Shown: piece by piece, positions 36,001 through 53,300 of the stretch
How positions within the stretch are numbered: the first letter of the stretch is position 1
Layout of the letters: each line of letters begins with the position of its first letter
NCBI GenBank assembly: GCA_014905825.1
Contig: JACGCN010000001.1
Coordinates: 1,860,001-1,924,000, forward strand
Reading direction: 5' to 3'
Length of the DNA: 64,000 nucleotides
Source of the DNA: Lyophyllum atratum
Lineage: Eukaryota > Basidiomycota > Agaricomycetes > Agaricales > Lyophyllaceae
The notes under the pieces: model-generated
What the model saw: the letters and a program-made list of their open reading frames with translations, nothing else
What the model was told of the DNA's origin: nothing
Databases searched by the model: none
Made by a program: the position numbers and the translations under genes

Positions 36001-39000
36001 CATCTGTACATAGCGCCACTGAATGGAGCGATAGAATCAGTCCAGCACATGAGTTCGAGAACATGCAACTTACATGTGTCGATGGCCTCACGGCAACTTC
36101 AAGTATAGATGAGACCTATGTTTCAAGGCGTGATGAGGTTTGCCAACTCAGAATACTGCTCAAATAACATACAGCATCAGTTGTAAACCGCGGTTCGCTT
36201 CGTAATTCTGACTGAAGTCTTGTTCAAAGCTTGTTTCAACAGTCGTCGATCTACAAAATTAGATGTAAATTCTGACACCAAGTCATCCAAAGCCGCCTCC
36301 ACGCCAGGAGTGTCGAGCATGTACGCATCCGTGTGGACTGCTTCTTCTGTGAGGTGACCCAAACAGTCCTTGTGCGAGATTATTGACTAGCTTTTGTATA
36401 GACGGCTGGTGCATTAAAGATAAGGCATCTATTTGATCGATCAAGTGATACAACATGAAACTCACCTTCTCCTCGTGCTGGCAGTTTAAGGAGCGACAAT
36501 AAATAACGACTATGGAAGCCTAGGTCTACCAAGATATTCAGTACAACTCATGAGGAACCTCCGCATGTGATGTTTCTTACCACCAAGGGCGTATGCAGCT
36601 ATAACAAAATCAGCATGCTGCAGTGGTTCATTGACGCGATAGACTCACCTATGCCTTTATTCCATAGAACATACAGAGCACCCTTCATTCGGTCAGGATC
36701 GCTTCCTTTACCCAAGGCATTGAACAATGTGGGTAGTATATATCGAGTGGACCGAACATAGTACTGCGAGGGTTCAGTGTGGGGCACACAAAGTCGACAA
36801 AGAGACCTACACCGCAGACGCTGTGAAGGACGCTTTGCGCTTGTCTGTATGAGAAGAATTAACAGGCTGTGGTACACGTGTTGCAAGATGCGTAACCTTC
36901 TAATCCGAGTATATGGGGAGAGTGAGAGCTCCACCTAGTTCAACTAGTAGTCTATCATCTAGAGCCGATCGGCGACGATATAACGCATGCATGTATACAC
37001 GGCCGCTGTGATATACTTGTGCAGCGTTTCAGGAACACAAGGCGCGAGTTCTCTCGTTGTTTGATCCAGAACCGATTAGCGCTAGGCAAATGTCGTTGAG
37101 CAAAGATCAATATGGTGGTACAAGGAAAACTCACTCCCTGGCCTGATCGTAATTCTTCTGAAGAGAATCGAAATCGCCTCTGTTTAAACCACAGCCTAGC
37201 ATGAAGGTATCGATTGCCCTGGTTACTCCTATGACGGCATCGATGTGGTCTTCACCACCAGTCTTCTGTCGCAGAGCGGATGCTGCTCGTTGACAGACAT
37301 CGCCAAATCGCAACCTGTGCGCTACAGCCTTCTGGTACCGCGGATCACTTGGATCAGTCAACGTGAAGCCGGCATTGACAGTCGAGAGGAGAAACGATCA
37401 TCTCTGGTAATTCGGCCTCGTTGAGACAAGGATTAACAACTTCTTGAGGTGGTTGTTTGAAAAACGTAGCCAATCCGCCCCAGACCGCCCGGCAAGAGTG
37501 TAGATAACTGTTGTATAAGTAGAGGAATAAGGGAGTTAGCCTTGGGACAAATGTATCTTTCACTTACCGACAGAAATCGTTCCGGTCAACATTGTCCCAA
37601 GTAGATGTCGTCTCGAGCAGAGATTCTACTTTATCCATTGCCGGCCCTAAAACTTGATCGAGGATTTCAAGGACAAATGCAATCTCATCATCGGTTGGGA
37701 CTGCGGAACATCAGAAACGATACAAGCGCTTAAAGAGGGACGACGCACCGTGCCATTCGATGACCACATCCTCCGGGTTATATAATCGCCCCCAATGTAT
37801 GTTGTGATCGCTGTTGAAATCTGTGTGGCGATGAGCTAATCACACATTCGTTATCTAGGGCACCAACGTACCTGAATCCTCCCATTCGTCTGAATTTACG
37901 AAACGGCTGTTGATCGGATATGTTTCTCCAAGTGTGTGAAGTGCGCGCGTAATCAAGCGACCAGTGCTCGTATACCCTCTTTCACTCTTTGTCTTGTCAA
38001 CAAGAAGGATAAGGAGGTTGAGAATTTGTTTTTTGTATCTCAATAGCTTTCAAGACGCATCAGTCGTAATTGTAAGGTATTTGAGGAGCGCGTATTTCAA
38101 GACTCACCACAGTGCCACCAAACCCAAGACACCCTCGGAGGATAGAGAGATCTGAAAAACATTAGCCCGTTGCAGCTACAGACAAAGAAGAGACTCACTC
38201 CAATGCAGCGTCGTGTCCGATGGAATAGCGGCGTGCGAAGATGTTGTCCTAACATTGGATGCTCCATGCTTGATTTCTTCTTCGATTTGAGATATACAGT
38301 ATGGCAAGAATTTGGCCATCGTCCGATCAGGCTTGACTCGTGCCATGCAGGCAATAAGCTGGCCAAACGCCAGAACAGAATTTGACTTAGCGTTTGTGGT
38401 CGCGTAGTCATGAAGAAGTTTCAAGCACGAGATCAAAAAGCTCATCGGACAGATGAAGGCAGACAACGTCCATCATAGCTTTGATAGATTTCAGAACATT
38501 CTCCTCCTGTTTTCCACCGGTGGTGTTCCTTCGACCTCCTTCTTCAGGCAAATTCTCATACAACGCGAGAACCCGTCTGACAAGCGAAGTTACCCAATCT
38601 AAGACACAAACAATTAACGAAGGAAACGATAGAAACATATGCCAGGCTCACCAGCAAAGCTTGCAGTACTCTCTCGAACGAGAGAACGTTCTTCCTCTTT
38701 GCTAAGTATAGGAATATCTATGTCAGCGCCTTGAGCATAGTCCTGCTCGGCACTCATGACAACATCTTCATCACTTGAAGAATAGGAAATATTAGACGTC
38801 TCTTTGGTCAAATCCCCAATCTTTATGTGTTGTATCGCAGAAACGATGAACACAGTTGCGCACATCGTCTTCGAGGGATCGTTCTAAATCCGACAGTCAG
38901 TTCAAGTAGGGACATGTCAATTGAAGACCACGTACGAGGTCGATACCAGGGATGCACAGTTCGAGAAGGGGTATAAGATGCCTCTGACCGCCTGACCAGG

Positions 39001-41014
39001 TGGTCTCCGAGACCAAAGGAAGTGCTACTCCGGCGAGCATGTTAAGAACAGCCGTCGTGCGATGGGTTTCATTTACAATCTCGAGTCCTCCATACGCACG
39101 TTCCAAGAGCTCTGGCATAATCATGCCGGGTTCCAGGATTGCCATTACTCGTAAAGAACTTTGAGCGTAACTTGCGCAGACGGGATCCTTTGAGAACATA
39201 GCCAAAAGGGCAGGGGTACGAAGGATCGCCACAAAGCTTCGACGGATTTCCGGAGTGAGACGGGATGTCTAATTCCCAACAGCATCAGTAATAATTACCT
39301 GCAAACATAAATTAGACCTACGACAGGTGTTTTGCAAGACTCCTGCTGTTCCTCTTTGAGGCGTTTGATGAATTCAGCAGCCAGACGATTCAGAAAAGCT
39401 GTCAACTAGGAAACATGTGTCAAAACATTACGACCTGGCATACTTTCAACTTACCGTGCTTGTCCAAGGACCGAAGTTTGATGGGTGAAAAAATGACTCC
39501 GTGCTGGTTATGATGCGATCCAGCGAGTCAACGGCTTTAGAACCAGCTATATAGCCCTTCTGGTCCTCGTCACCACGAATTTCCCCATCGAGGGCCATGG
39601 AGTAAACGAGAATCTTCGCGATCGCGCCTACCAAACGAGTTCTAGCTCAAGCCGTGGGATGAGGAGAGAATTGCACTAACTGAAACGGTTGACAGGTTTC
39701 TTGATTCTCAAGGAGCCCTTATCAGCTAGGGTATCTGCGTGACCTGCTGTAGTCGAGGCGCCCTGCGAAAACGGACAGTGAGAAAAGGTCCACAAAGCTT
39801 GACGCAAAATTACCTGTGTCGCGCCAACAGGAACATCTGAATTCAAGCAGCGCTATGGTAAGACTGCTACGGTGGAAGCAGATAGAGCTTACTCATTGAA
39901 CTCAAACCCTTGGCAACAAGGATCTTCCATTCTGCTTCAGTCCAGATACCTACATCCTTCCAACGTGCGCCACCTTCCTCCCCAGCATCTCCGCTGGTTC
40001 CAGAGACGTGTTCCTCCGACAGAAGACCGGCGAGGTCGATCATTCTATCATCTATCACAGACGAGTTAAAAGCCTCCCAGATCTTGAAGAGGGAAGGAAT
40101 ATAGAGGTGTGTATGGGTAGGAGGAATGAACGATGTCAGTATTGGCATTACGATCAAGACCGTCTATAACAAGAGGATAACTTCAGCGAGCAGTCGAAGA
40201 ATACATCGCGCCACATACGTCCTTGGTAAGAAGCGGTAGGAAGGTTTCAAGCATTTCAGGGATCTCTCGAGCTGGGAAATACCGTTTACATTGCTCCGCA
40301 ACATACAAGAAGATATTCACGACATTGCGACTGTTAATTTGTTAATATATAGTATCAAAATAGAGGAGTAGCTTACGAAGAATCCTGGATTCGTTTCATT
40401 GGCCAAAGTTCTTTCTGCAGGACGCGCCAAAGAGGTCGCCAAGGAAGTTCAAGGTCAGAGGGTTCGAGCTTCCGTTTGGAACCCGGTTTGCTGGCCAAGA
40501 GGCGAGAGAGCATATCTGTCCAGCTGCGTGTGACCCGGGGTTCTACACCAGGGATCAGACTCAATTCGTAGTACAGGCGAACCAGTTTAGAACGCGTCGA
40601 TTTATGCATGGGATAACGCATCAAAAGCCAGCTGTGAGTCTCATTATAATCAATGGAGTTGGGGCAAGACTACTGTAAGGCTTACCACTGAAGCATTCCA
40701 TCCCAGGTGCTAAGCACAAGCCAGTTTTGAGATTTAGCAGCGATAAAGATCTTCCCTACAATCTCTTCCAATTTCCGGTGCATTTCTTCCACAGATTCCG
40801 TCTCGTATGGCACCGAGCCAAGGTAGGTTTGGAGGGAGGCAAGCTGCTTCTCATAATCGGACATCTCCAGCGATTCAATGGGCGTGTCGGTTATGGAAAA
40901 GCCGTCATCCTCCATATCTGGAAATACTTGGGAAGATGTGTCTTTGCTCTTTGAAAGCTCTGTATGAAGAGCGTATGGTATAGTGACTTCAGGGAGAGAT
41001 TCAAATGCGGACAT
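33058..41014 (-). CDS. BLM10: Proteasome activator BLM10/PSME4 (PA200)
   Basis: The giant HEAT-repeat cap that binds the ends of the 20S proteasome. The start MSAFESLPEVTIPYALHTEL at 41014 is followed by TWDGMLQC, and WLLMRYPMHKSTRSKLVRLY, both typical of BLM10 N-termini. The gene is broken by more than 25 short introns over 8 kb. C-terminal exons read MDVLLECLGDENVEVREMAS, RKITLPPRRDPTYAESLRSL, WIPSLTEGRLLALSNLPFSL and DTWHKDQYKFNEEQLQSLST. Unspliced, the end would be GTSYCG; removing a 49-nt intron (33066..33114, GTGGGT donor, GCTAAC branch site, TACTAG acceptor) gives GTSYYA, the HbYX motif that opens the proteasome gate in yeast Blm10. The internal exon chain was not traced completely. 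Confidence 0.9.
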
Positions 41015-41282
41015 GATAGTGGTTTGAAAGAAGAAGCTCACTGATAGGCCTGAGTTTTATGTATCGCAACCTTTAGAGGCTTACGCGTCACACAGAGACA
41101 CTTTAGTAATCAGGATATGTGCGCAGTTGCACTGGGGAAGCCGCGGAAGCGTAAGATTCGACGCGCAAGCCACTGACATCGATCGTCAAAGTGTGCCTGT
41201 CAAGCCACGTGGGTGACCATTACGTAATAGGTATCGCTTTTGGCATCGTGCCGAATCCCGAGCACCCGACGCTCCATTCCCA
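41015..41282. promoter_or_regulatory. Divergent promoter of BLM10 and AIM18-like genes
   Basis: The 268-bp region contains a CACGTG at 41206-41211 and a perfect palindrome ATTACGTAAT at 41219-41228, which resembles a bZIP site. Both lie nearer the AIM18-like gene. Function is inferred from motif and place only. Confidence 0.4.
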
Positions 41283-42338
41283 ATGTTCAACCTCTTCCGG
41301 CCTTTTGGACGACGGGTCGCTCAAGCACGAGGCGGCGGCGTCTTCGCCACGATATCCAAACGTGCCCTTCACAGCATCCTGAGACCAAAGTCAAGTCTCG
41401 TCAGCCCTAGGGTTCTCTGGGGTGCTGCAGCTGTGCTGTCAACCGCGACCGCATTTGTTAACTTCGGGCCCACGATTTACCTCGACTCAGCTGCGACAGG
41501 AAGTAACCAGGATAATGCTGAAACAATAGGTCTGTAAGCGTACCTCTCGTCATTAACCAGACCCTGATCGAACGACAGCGGACCCTGCGACGTCGATCGA
41601 ATTTCCAACTACCATCCGTATTCCTTCGAAGATTAAAATACCTACGATGTCTCTTGTCGGTTTGGGAGTACGAACGGTTTCATTCCTGGGCATAAAAGTA
41701 TACTCAGTTGGCTTCTACGCAGACCTTGCCAATCCCAATCTCAAGGTCAGTAGCTGTCTGTCTGCCGTTTATTAAACTGACGACTCTCTAGCTATCTCCA
41801 GACATGAGTGTCGATGAGAAGATTGAACACATTGTGCGCAACACTGCATGTGTAATTCGAATTGGTCAGTCGTTTTTATTTTGTGTGGCTCCCCTAGTCA
41901 TAGACAAATTTCCAGTTCCTATGCGAACAACGTCGTATACTCACCTCCGCGATGCATTCATGCGCGCTTTGCAAGCGAGGATGGCATTAGGCAAAACCGA
42001 TGGCACACTTTCGGAGGAAGAAGCCTACGCCATTGGATCTCCAATGCGCAAACTGAAGTCGCTTTTCCCAAATTCACCACTTCAGAAGGGCAGTCCTCTG
42101 GATATTTTCCTTTCCGCGCCATCTCCCGAACGGCCTCGTACCTTGGTTTTCAGAGACCTCGGAGCCATCGAGAGCGACTGGGTCGCCACTGAGTTCGTCC
42201 TTCACTACTTTGAAGGGGCTGGACCTAGCCCTGCTGTAAGTTCATTGTAGATCAACATTGTCACAGGCTAACTCCTGGCCCACACAGCTGAAAAAATCTG
42301 TTGTAGACCGTTTAGGAGTCATAGGACAAGTAATATAA
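41283..42338 (+). CDS. Mitochondrial chalcone-isomerase-fold protein (AIM18/AIM46 family)
   Basis: A fungal protein with the chalcone isomerase fold, found in the AIM18/AIM46 mitochondrial group; no isomerase activity is implied. The N-terminus is Arg-rich and acid-free (MFNLFRPFGRRVAQARGGG), a mitochondrial presequence, followed by a hydrophobic segment VLWGAAAVLSTATAFVNFG. The fold starts at SLVGLGVRTVSFLGIKVYSV with GFYADL, then ACVIRIVPMRTTSYTHLRDA and a C-terminal half with PLDIFLSAPSPERPRTLVF. Introns are at about 41528..41578, 41745..41792, 41865..41914 and 42236..42286; exons join in frame and end LGVIGQVI at 42338. In yeast the two paralogues give altered mitochondrial inheritance; the molecular role is unclear. 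Confidence 0.82.
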
Positions 42339-42607
42339 AAAGCTTGTATTCACGAGGCCTCTTCAGATGTTTAATCACGGATACCGACACATCCTCCCAA
42401 GTTGTCTATCATGGCCTAAATTTATAAACGGAGCAGGTGACCTTCCACCCACCGACGTTCTTCCGCAATCCGGTAATTTGCCTTCAGACGTCTTATTAAC
42501 TTTCACTCTAGGGGAAGATATATAGTCCGCCATTTGTTTATGCCTTTGCATACAATAGCTTTGATCAGGAATACTCTCACCCCCCATCCTTTTGAAGTCG
42601 CTCACCC

Positions 42608-43750
42608 ATGATTAAGCCATACAAGCTGAAGTATCTAAACCGTAAGCTTTTCTTTACTGTGTTATGATTGTATCGTCTTATATCTTCCAGAGGAGCAGAT
42701 AGACCAATTCCTCAACGATGGATACGTGGTGATCAAGGATGCCTTTACGAAAGAAAAGGCGGCCGACTGGACGGCCAATATATGGACTCGCCTTGGGATG
42801 GACCCTAACGACAAGTCAACATGGGACCGAGAGCGTATCCACATGCCGTCGCACAAACGGGAACTGGTGGCTGAGTTCGCGCCAAGGGTGCTCCCTTTCT
42901 CGAACTCGTAATAGCTGAGGAGATGCTGAGACTGTCATAGGCATGGGACGCGATAAAAGATCTCCTTGGCGGGGAAGATAGGATCGACGAGAAATCCAGC
43001 TCGTGGGGTGACTCTTTCATTGTCAATCTAGGCACAGACGGGCTAGAAAGGGCGAACGAACTCGTCGATCCGCAAGATCTAGACAATTGGCATGTCGACG
43101 GAGACTTCTTCGTAGGCAATTGTCGCGACGCAGCCAAAGTTCAACTAATTTTTGGGATGCAGGTTCACTATCTGGATTCCCCAGAACAGGCGCTGCTTGT
43201 CATTCCCATTTACTCCGATATCCGGGCTGGAGGTGGAGGAACAATGATTTCGCCCGACGGCATGCCCTTGATCGCGCAGTATCTCGCAGCCCATCCGGAG
43301 GGTGTGCTGCCTACGGGGCTTTCCTTCACGCCATCCACGAGCACACATGCGGATCCCAAGGAAGACCCAGGATACTGGTCGCACTTGAAAGAGATAAAGA
43401 ACTGTGAAAAGTTCGTGGAAATGACCGGGGAAATAGGTGATGTCGTCCTCATGCATCCGTTGATGATGCACTCTGCGTCGAAGAACTATACGAGGGTTCC
43501 GAGAATTATCACCAATCCACCGGTTGGATTGAGGGAACCGTTTAAATTTGCACGTGAAAATCCAGAAGACTATAGCCTGGTAGAACGAACGACGCTGAAG
43601 GCGTTGAACGTCGAGCGACTGGACTACAAGATTACCACAGTGCGACAGAGGATCGTGCCAGCTCGAGCCACAGCTCAAAACAAGGTTCTAGAGGTGGAGA
43701 AGCAGCGGCTGGCTGCGGCTGAAAAGAAGCGAGCAACGGATGTCATCTAG
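42608..43750 (+). CDS. Phytanoyl-CoA dioxygenase-like Fe(II)/2-oxoglutarate oxygenase
   Basis: A PhyH-family oxygenase. The start MIKPYKLKYLNQEEQIDQFL leads into the family's NDGYVVIKDAF. The iron-binding facial triad is visible as NWHVDGDFF (H-x-D) and GDVVLMHPLMMHSASKNYTR (distal H), followed by PRIITNPPVGL where the 2-oxoglutarate arginine is expected. Introns after LKYLNQ, EFAPR and GDFF are all short and join in frame. The C-terminus is charged and helical (VLEVEKQRLAAAEKKRATD). The substrate is unknown; fungal relatives are not all peroxisomal, and no PTS1 is present at the end (RATDVI). Confidence 0.85.
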
Positions 43751-44066
43751 GGACAATAGTAATGGATCATTCCCATGGATTCCCTGCGTATATTTTGTAA
43801 AGGCATACATCGGGCACCTTAGGCTTTGCAAGTCACCTCGGATCGGAACTGAAGTGTCAGTGACGCGCGACGCGCATGTCACGTGTTCGTTTGTCGAATA
43901 CGATCAACAAACAGGTCGCGTCGAAGTCGCGTCCGAAAATGCTCAAAAGGCGTGGGACTGTTGAGACTCCGACAATTCATTCTTGGACTCTTACCACCAC
44001 CATCGTCAAGACTTCCGACAAGAACTCACCAGGCCCCCACTTTTCTTTTGCATCTTGACAATAATT
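43751..44066. promoter_or_regulatory. Histone H3 upstream region with E-box
   Basis: A CACGTG palindrome lies at 43880-43885, about 180 bp before the H3 start. No partner histone H4 gene is found on the other side, unlike the divergent H3-H4 pairs of many fungi. Confidence 0.35.
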
Positions 44067-44654
<588 letters not shown>

Positions 44655-44974
44655 AGGAGGGACGTCCTAGAGAGCGTACGGCCCATACCTTTCCTCGCAT
44701 CGTGATGAGCAGCAGTTTACACGATTGTAATTGTAACCATGTACCGTTCAGCAACATATTTATCGACTTGCATTTTTGTACACTAAGGGAAGAGTGGCAG
44801 GAACGCACAGCTGGAAATCGACAATGAAAGAGATGATGTACTCGGTCTTCAACTTGGTACGGTCCGAGTCGTTGCTCGATTCGATGATCGCAATGTTTTG
44901 ACCTATGTACCAAGCCCTTTAAATTTCCTACTAAGGGCTCTGCTCCGACTCGTCTGTCTTGGCCACCTTCTGCC
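44655..44974. other. Intergenic between H3 and TIM21
   Basis: Contains the H3 3' region and TIM21 promoter. The long antisense frame 44599..45126 overlaps coding exons on the other strand and is not called. Confidence 0.45.
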
Positions 44975-46287
44975 ATGAATTTCCCAAGCTCCTTGCTTCG
45001 GGTGCAACATTCAACTATTCTTACACGCTCCTGGTCAAAATGCCCCCGAGCCTCCACGTTATCCAGGCGCAAATATGCAACCAATCGCGACACTGACGCA
45101 TCACCGCTTTCCCAGTCTCTGGACACAAAACAACGCGCGGTACCAAGGGGAGACTCGGTGGGACCATTCCAGTTAGGGCTTGCTCAATCATCATTGAAGA
45201 AGGGGGAACGGGTGCACAAATGGTCAGAGCTGAGTACCGGAGGCAAAGGTATGTCCTTGTCATGTTCGCGAGCTGATCAGGCGGTTGAGTATTGTTGCCA
45301 GTAATGCGCACAACCGCACGTACCACGAACCTGGCTGTAATACTATTTGGGGCCAGCCTATCTGCCTTGCTAGTATATTCACTTACGTCGGAGCTGTTCT
45401 CGAAAAACTCGCCTACAGTTTTGTATGGCGAGGCCTGTGAACGGATAAAGGCGTCCCCTGAGGTACGTTTCATTCCGCCCGCAACCTGCATAACATGCCC
45501 ATGTCCTTCCAGGTTGCTAGGTATCTCCGCGGACCGCTCTCCTTCCACAATAATCCTCCCTCCGCCGTCCGACCCCGGCATAGGAATCGTCACGTCATTT
45601 CACAGATAATGGTCGACGGCTATGGCCAGGAACATATGATCATGACTTTCTATGTGGAAGGTCGCCCCCCGGGTGATGAGACTCCGCCCTCAGAGGCTTC
45701 ATATATGGACACGGCGTCCGAGTGGGCGCATGACAAAATATCCGTTTTCTCTGACCTCACCCTCGATGAGTCCGTATCATGGACTAAAGACCATGCGCGT
45801 AACACCTGGGACAGGATGATACGGTTATTCAAGTACCTGAGCGGGGCGCCTGTACCACCGCCTTCCCTTCCTTCACATCCTTCGAATGCGCCAGAACCGC
45901 AAAAAAGCGAAGACAGAGGCGCTTGGAGTTTTGCGGGAATGTTTTCAACTTTGAAAGGATCGAAAGGAGGTCAATCTGAACCCAGGCATGCGCCAGACGG
46001 ACAACCGTACACCGAAGGACAGGTTCATGCCAATTTCATCCGGGTGAGTCTCATTTCAACGCCTCCGTGTAAGCCCCTTTAACATTCCGACAGAACAAGG
46101 ACGGTTATTTCGTGTTCCGATATTTGCTAATTGACATCCCAAGTGAGTTCGTACCGACCCCATCTAATTTCACTTCCTGACCGCTTTATCAATAGGTTCA
46201 CGAGATCCAAACCGAGTGCGGGTGTTTGTAGAACGAGCGCCGGGAGTACGGGACAATGAGCCAGTTATGCGATGGAATAATTCATAG
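44975..46287 (+). CDS. TIM21: Mitochondrial import subunit TIM21
   Basis: Inner-membrane subunit of the TIM23 presequence translocase that touches Tom22 and couples import to the respiratory chain. The N-terminus MNFPSSLLRVQHSTILTRSW is a presequence, followed by a single membrane helix LAVILFGASLSALLVYSL and the intermembrane-space domain: LFSKNSPTVLYGEACERIKA, RHRNRHVISQIMVDGYGQEH, MIMTFYVEG, HANFIRNKDGYFVFRYLLID and RVRVFVERAPG. A non-conserved insertion rich in Ser/Pro lies between the last blocks. Introns follow STGGK, ASPE, HANFIR and LLIDIP; the exons join in frame to TAG at 46287. The gene is convergent with V-ATPase subunit F, with 91 bp between stops. Confidence 0.88.
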
Positions 46288-46378
46288 CCATCGTCTGCAT
46301 CTTGAATAAATGTTAATGTGTCCATACTACACTTGTCAAAATCCTTGGTTTATATGCAATCCATGCATCGAAAGGTGT

Positions 46379-46952
46379 TCATGCATCTGCAAACATCTTC
46401 TGTACACGTTTGAGCACTGAATCCTTTGACGGGTCTGTAGGGAGAACGTTAAGTCCAATCCACTAAACAGGATGAGGTCATATGTACCGTATGGATGATC
46501 CTTCGAAGGTATTTCAAGCAGTGCCGGGAACGCTTGCTGGTACTTGTCCACAGTTGGTCTGATCTTCTCTGCAACCTAGAACGCGACATCGTGAGCCTTT
46601 CGGGAAGCCTCCAAACTCCTACACCGGACGTACGTGTTGGTTAATCAACAATATGGCAATATCCTTCCGCGCCGTGAACTCTTGGAAGGCAGACTCGATT
46701 GCTGACACTTGAGTCTCTGCGTGTAACGTTGGATCAGGAAAGCAGTGATGCGGAGAAGACCACACATACTCGCGTCGACAACGAGGAAATTCTTCTTCTG
46801 TTGTGCATTTATCTGACCAATTCCAGCCAACAGAAGACCAGTGATAGAATCCTGCGGCAAGATCAGCATCAGCGTATCTAGTATAGACTCTTGCGCACCT
46901 CGTCTCCAATGACCGCAAGCAGGTTGCGGTCTTTGAAGGATGTGCTCGCCAT
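46379..46952 (-). CDS. VMA7: V-type proton ATPase subunit F
   Basis: Stalk subunit F of the V1 sector that acidifies the vacuole. The start [19 protein letters not shown] (46952) matches the family N-terminus. Next come [20 protein letters not shown], then [27 protein letters not shown] and [20 protein letters not shown], and the end [18 protein letters not shown] at 46379. Several short introns. The region between VVDA and ETQVSA holds an intron that remains in frame in one reading. Size is about 120 residues as expected. Confidence 0.9.
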
Positions 46953-47188
46953 CGTCAAGGTTGACGACTTGAGATGGCTGCGACTTGAAATGGAATGTTT
47001 GGCGGTGTCATCATAATCTAATCTTACTCAAACACTTTGGACGGTGTCTCACCGGCACCCATCATCTCGTCGTCGGTCGCGCCTCGCTCACCCACTTGTA
47101 ACCGAATCGTATTCACGCAAATTCCAAAGGCTCTGACGGACTCTGTTGCTTACCTCGGCAGGTGTCGCCCTCTGCCTTCTGCGATAGT

Positions 47189-50217
<3,029 letters not shown>

Positions 50218-50386
50218 AGGAGTCTGCCAGTACCAACTAGAATTTGGGCTCGATACTGATTGGGGTGAACTAAATAAAAAAATAAAAAAATAATACCAGA
50301 AAAGGAAGGTGTATTTAGTACTGTATCGTCGAGAACCCCCAATGGTACCAAACGGGTAGAAGTCCGGAGGCCCAAGGAATCGCAGA

Positions 50387-53300
50387 CTAGTCCTCGTCCC
50401 AACCTATATGGCACAGCCTCGTTGGACGCTGAGGGTTTCGGCCACGGCAAACTTGATGATTGCAGTCCCGACATAGATTTCGGCAGAGACTGACACTCTT
50501 CTTCCCGGGGCAGTCCTCGTTTGCGCATTTACGGCACGTGCGACCTTTTCTCTTCTTTGATGGTCGCTCCGGAAGGGCTGCCGCCAGTGCTCGTTTGCGA
50601 GCTATCTGAAATGCTGGAGTGTCTTCTTGTGCGGAGTGCTGAGCTGTCGAGCTGGATGAAATTGAGAGCTGTGAACTAGGACGCGAGAATGGGCTGGAAT
50701 TCATGTTGAGAGATGATGTGTTGGAGAGCGGGTGAGGTGGAACCTGAAGAAGCACAGGTGGAGCGGATGATGACGGTCCTGCTTGAGCAGATACCTGGAA
50801 CCCTCGCGACACGCTATGCAGGGTCTTAGCCATTTCAGGCGCTTTTGGCGCGCCTGACGACCGCCGAGGATCACGGAGCGACTGTTTGAGAGGGATACGC
50901 GCATCTGCTGTCATTGATTTTGTTTGTTTGATGTTCGTGTTCCTCTTCCAATCGCCGTTGTAATAAACCTTGAGTTGTTCTGTCAACTGGTCATGAAGAC
51001 AGTGTGAGATATGTTGGTTCAAAACCCAGTCGGAGGATCACACACCTTGTAGGAGATCCCTTCTCGCGTGTCGGCAGTGTCGTTCCAGAGCCTGGCTGCG
51101 CGTTCCCAATTGGGGCCCGAGACAGGATCATTGAATCCGCTGTCACCTGTCATGAAGTCACGGAAGAGGTCGCGTTCCTGGGAGTCATGAATTGGGAGTA
51201 CCGGCTTTCGGGTCCTCTGCATTGAAGCCAAGAAGAAGTGACGTTGCTTCGAGTGAAGGCTAGGTTCGTAAGTCGCCATTCCGAGTGATGATTGGACCTG
51301 ATTGGGAATTGGAAGCACACCCGCAACCTCGGCCGTCGGTTGATACAGATTACCGTTAACCCATCCGACCATTTCCCGTGCATCAATGAGGTGGTGTTGA
51401 ACAAGGCATAATGTTTCTTGAAGCGCATTGGTGATCCAGATGCTATAATGACCGACGTAACACTGCCCAGTACTATTGTATGTTCCAACCTGAAGATGAC
51501 TCATGAGCTAACGAAACACATCTCTAAACTTGGCATCCGGCTTACCAAAAGATTATGCCTCAGAACAAAGTCTAAGAGACAGGATTGAACATGCCGAATG
51601 GAGACACCAGAAGTTGGAAGTCGGGAACGAAGGTGGGTGTGCACTCCGCCCTCAGTCATATTCGTGCCCCGCATGCAACGATACAAAGGTAATCCTGTCT
51701 TCACATCAATCCCCAGCTGGAAGTAGAGTGGGATTCCAGGAGGGTCGGATAGGTGACCCTTCTGTATAAGAAGCAAAACATTTTTCGCAACTGCCCAGGC
51801 TGCAGAATTGAAAAGTGGGAGACCTGACTTTGCATCCTTCAAAGGGCCGAACGTTTGGAAGACATTCTTGACAAGAGGAAGGAGCTGCTCAGCAGGTGGG
51901 ATGATGCGTTTGCACCGTCGGCGGAGCCAATCAGACTGCCTGGAAAGGATACTGTCCCACGACTGCGGAGGACTCTGTCTCTGTCCCCAGGCAATGACAC
52001 GAGACTTGTCCGTCTGATCCCATATGAAGATAGCGTCACGAAGTGTAGTTGCAAACTCATGAAGAAGTCCATGTGCGGCTGATATGTAGAACATGTTGAA
52101 GACGTGAAAAGGATCTTTGAGGATGCGGCTTCGAATGCTCTCTACCCAGCCATCAACTGTAATGTCGCCAAGGAGTCGTTCACCTTCGGCCTGGCTCCCT
52201 GGATCAGGAATGTAATCCTTGATATTCTGCTGTGGCGGTTCTATGTCTGATTGACAGGTTTCGGCGAGTAGCTCACCAAATCCAGAACCACCATCAAAGG
52301 CCTGCCTTGTGGTCTCATCTGCGGGGGTAGGCTGCGTGTATGGCTCAGCTTCGAGAGTGGAATCGGCTGGCAAGGAGGCAGTAGCCGGATGGAGTGAAGA
52401 GCAGAGCAGGGGTTCTGACTGTGAATAGCGAAGATGATTTCGAAGGCAAACCACGTGGAATGGTGGTGCACCATAGCTCTCGAGGGATTGCTTCTGAGAA
52501 GTACCATTCGCGACTAAAGCGCCAGGAACAAGCACTTCATGGACTTCTATTACAGAGCGCGAGGGAGTGAGGTTAATTCCCATATGGCTCAGATCACCCA
52601 CATGTGGCGAAACTACACCACGAGCCAATATGCGAGTACGATCACTACCAAATAGAAGAATCGGAGCGCCTATAGTGGGCGATTCGGGAAGTGGTTGGGG
52701 GGTAGGAATACTGGTGATGGCGTGGTAGATTGTAAGCGAAGCGTATACGTCCAAAGCTGCATATTGAATTTGTTCTTGCGTGAGTTCTTCTTCTTCCCAG
52801 GCAGTGCTGACGCGTTCCGCTACATTCTTATTCAATCGCTTGTGAAGAATGGCCGCCGAGAGGTCAGACAGGCTGGCACGCGCAGTCGGGACCAGAAGCC
52901 GATCCTTAGCCATCCTTGCAATATCAACACCTCCAGCAAAGGGAACCTCTGATCGACAGGCTTCTTGAAGGTATTTCAAATCACCTGCTACGCATCGGCC
53001 TACTTTGAGAATCCGTGGGTTAGCAAGGACTTGCTTGAGTAAGGGAGGAAGCTGGTTTCCTGCTAGCATCAGCCCAATCTGTTATACGTAACAAATCAGA
53101 GGAAGCTATAGCATATACATGATTCTAAACACATACCTGCATAATAAAGATCTTCGTACCATGTGCTATCTGTAAAACAGCTGTTTGGCCTCTCCCAGTC
53201 ACATAGCCCCGTTCCGAAGTCTCGATGTTCCATTCTGCATCAAGGCCAATGACAAGTGTGCCCGCCTCATCGTCATCAGGTAATAGATCGAGCAGCGCTC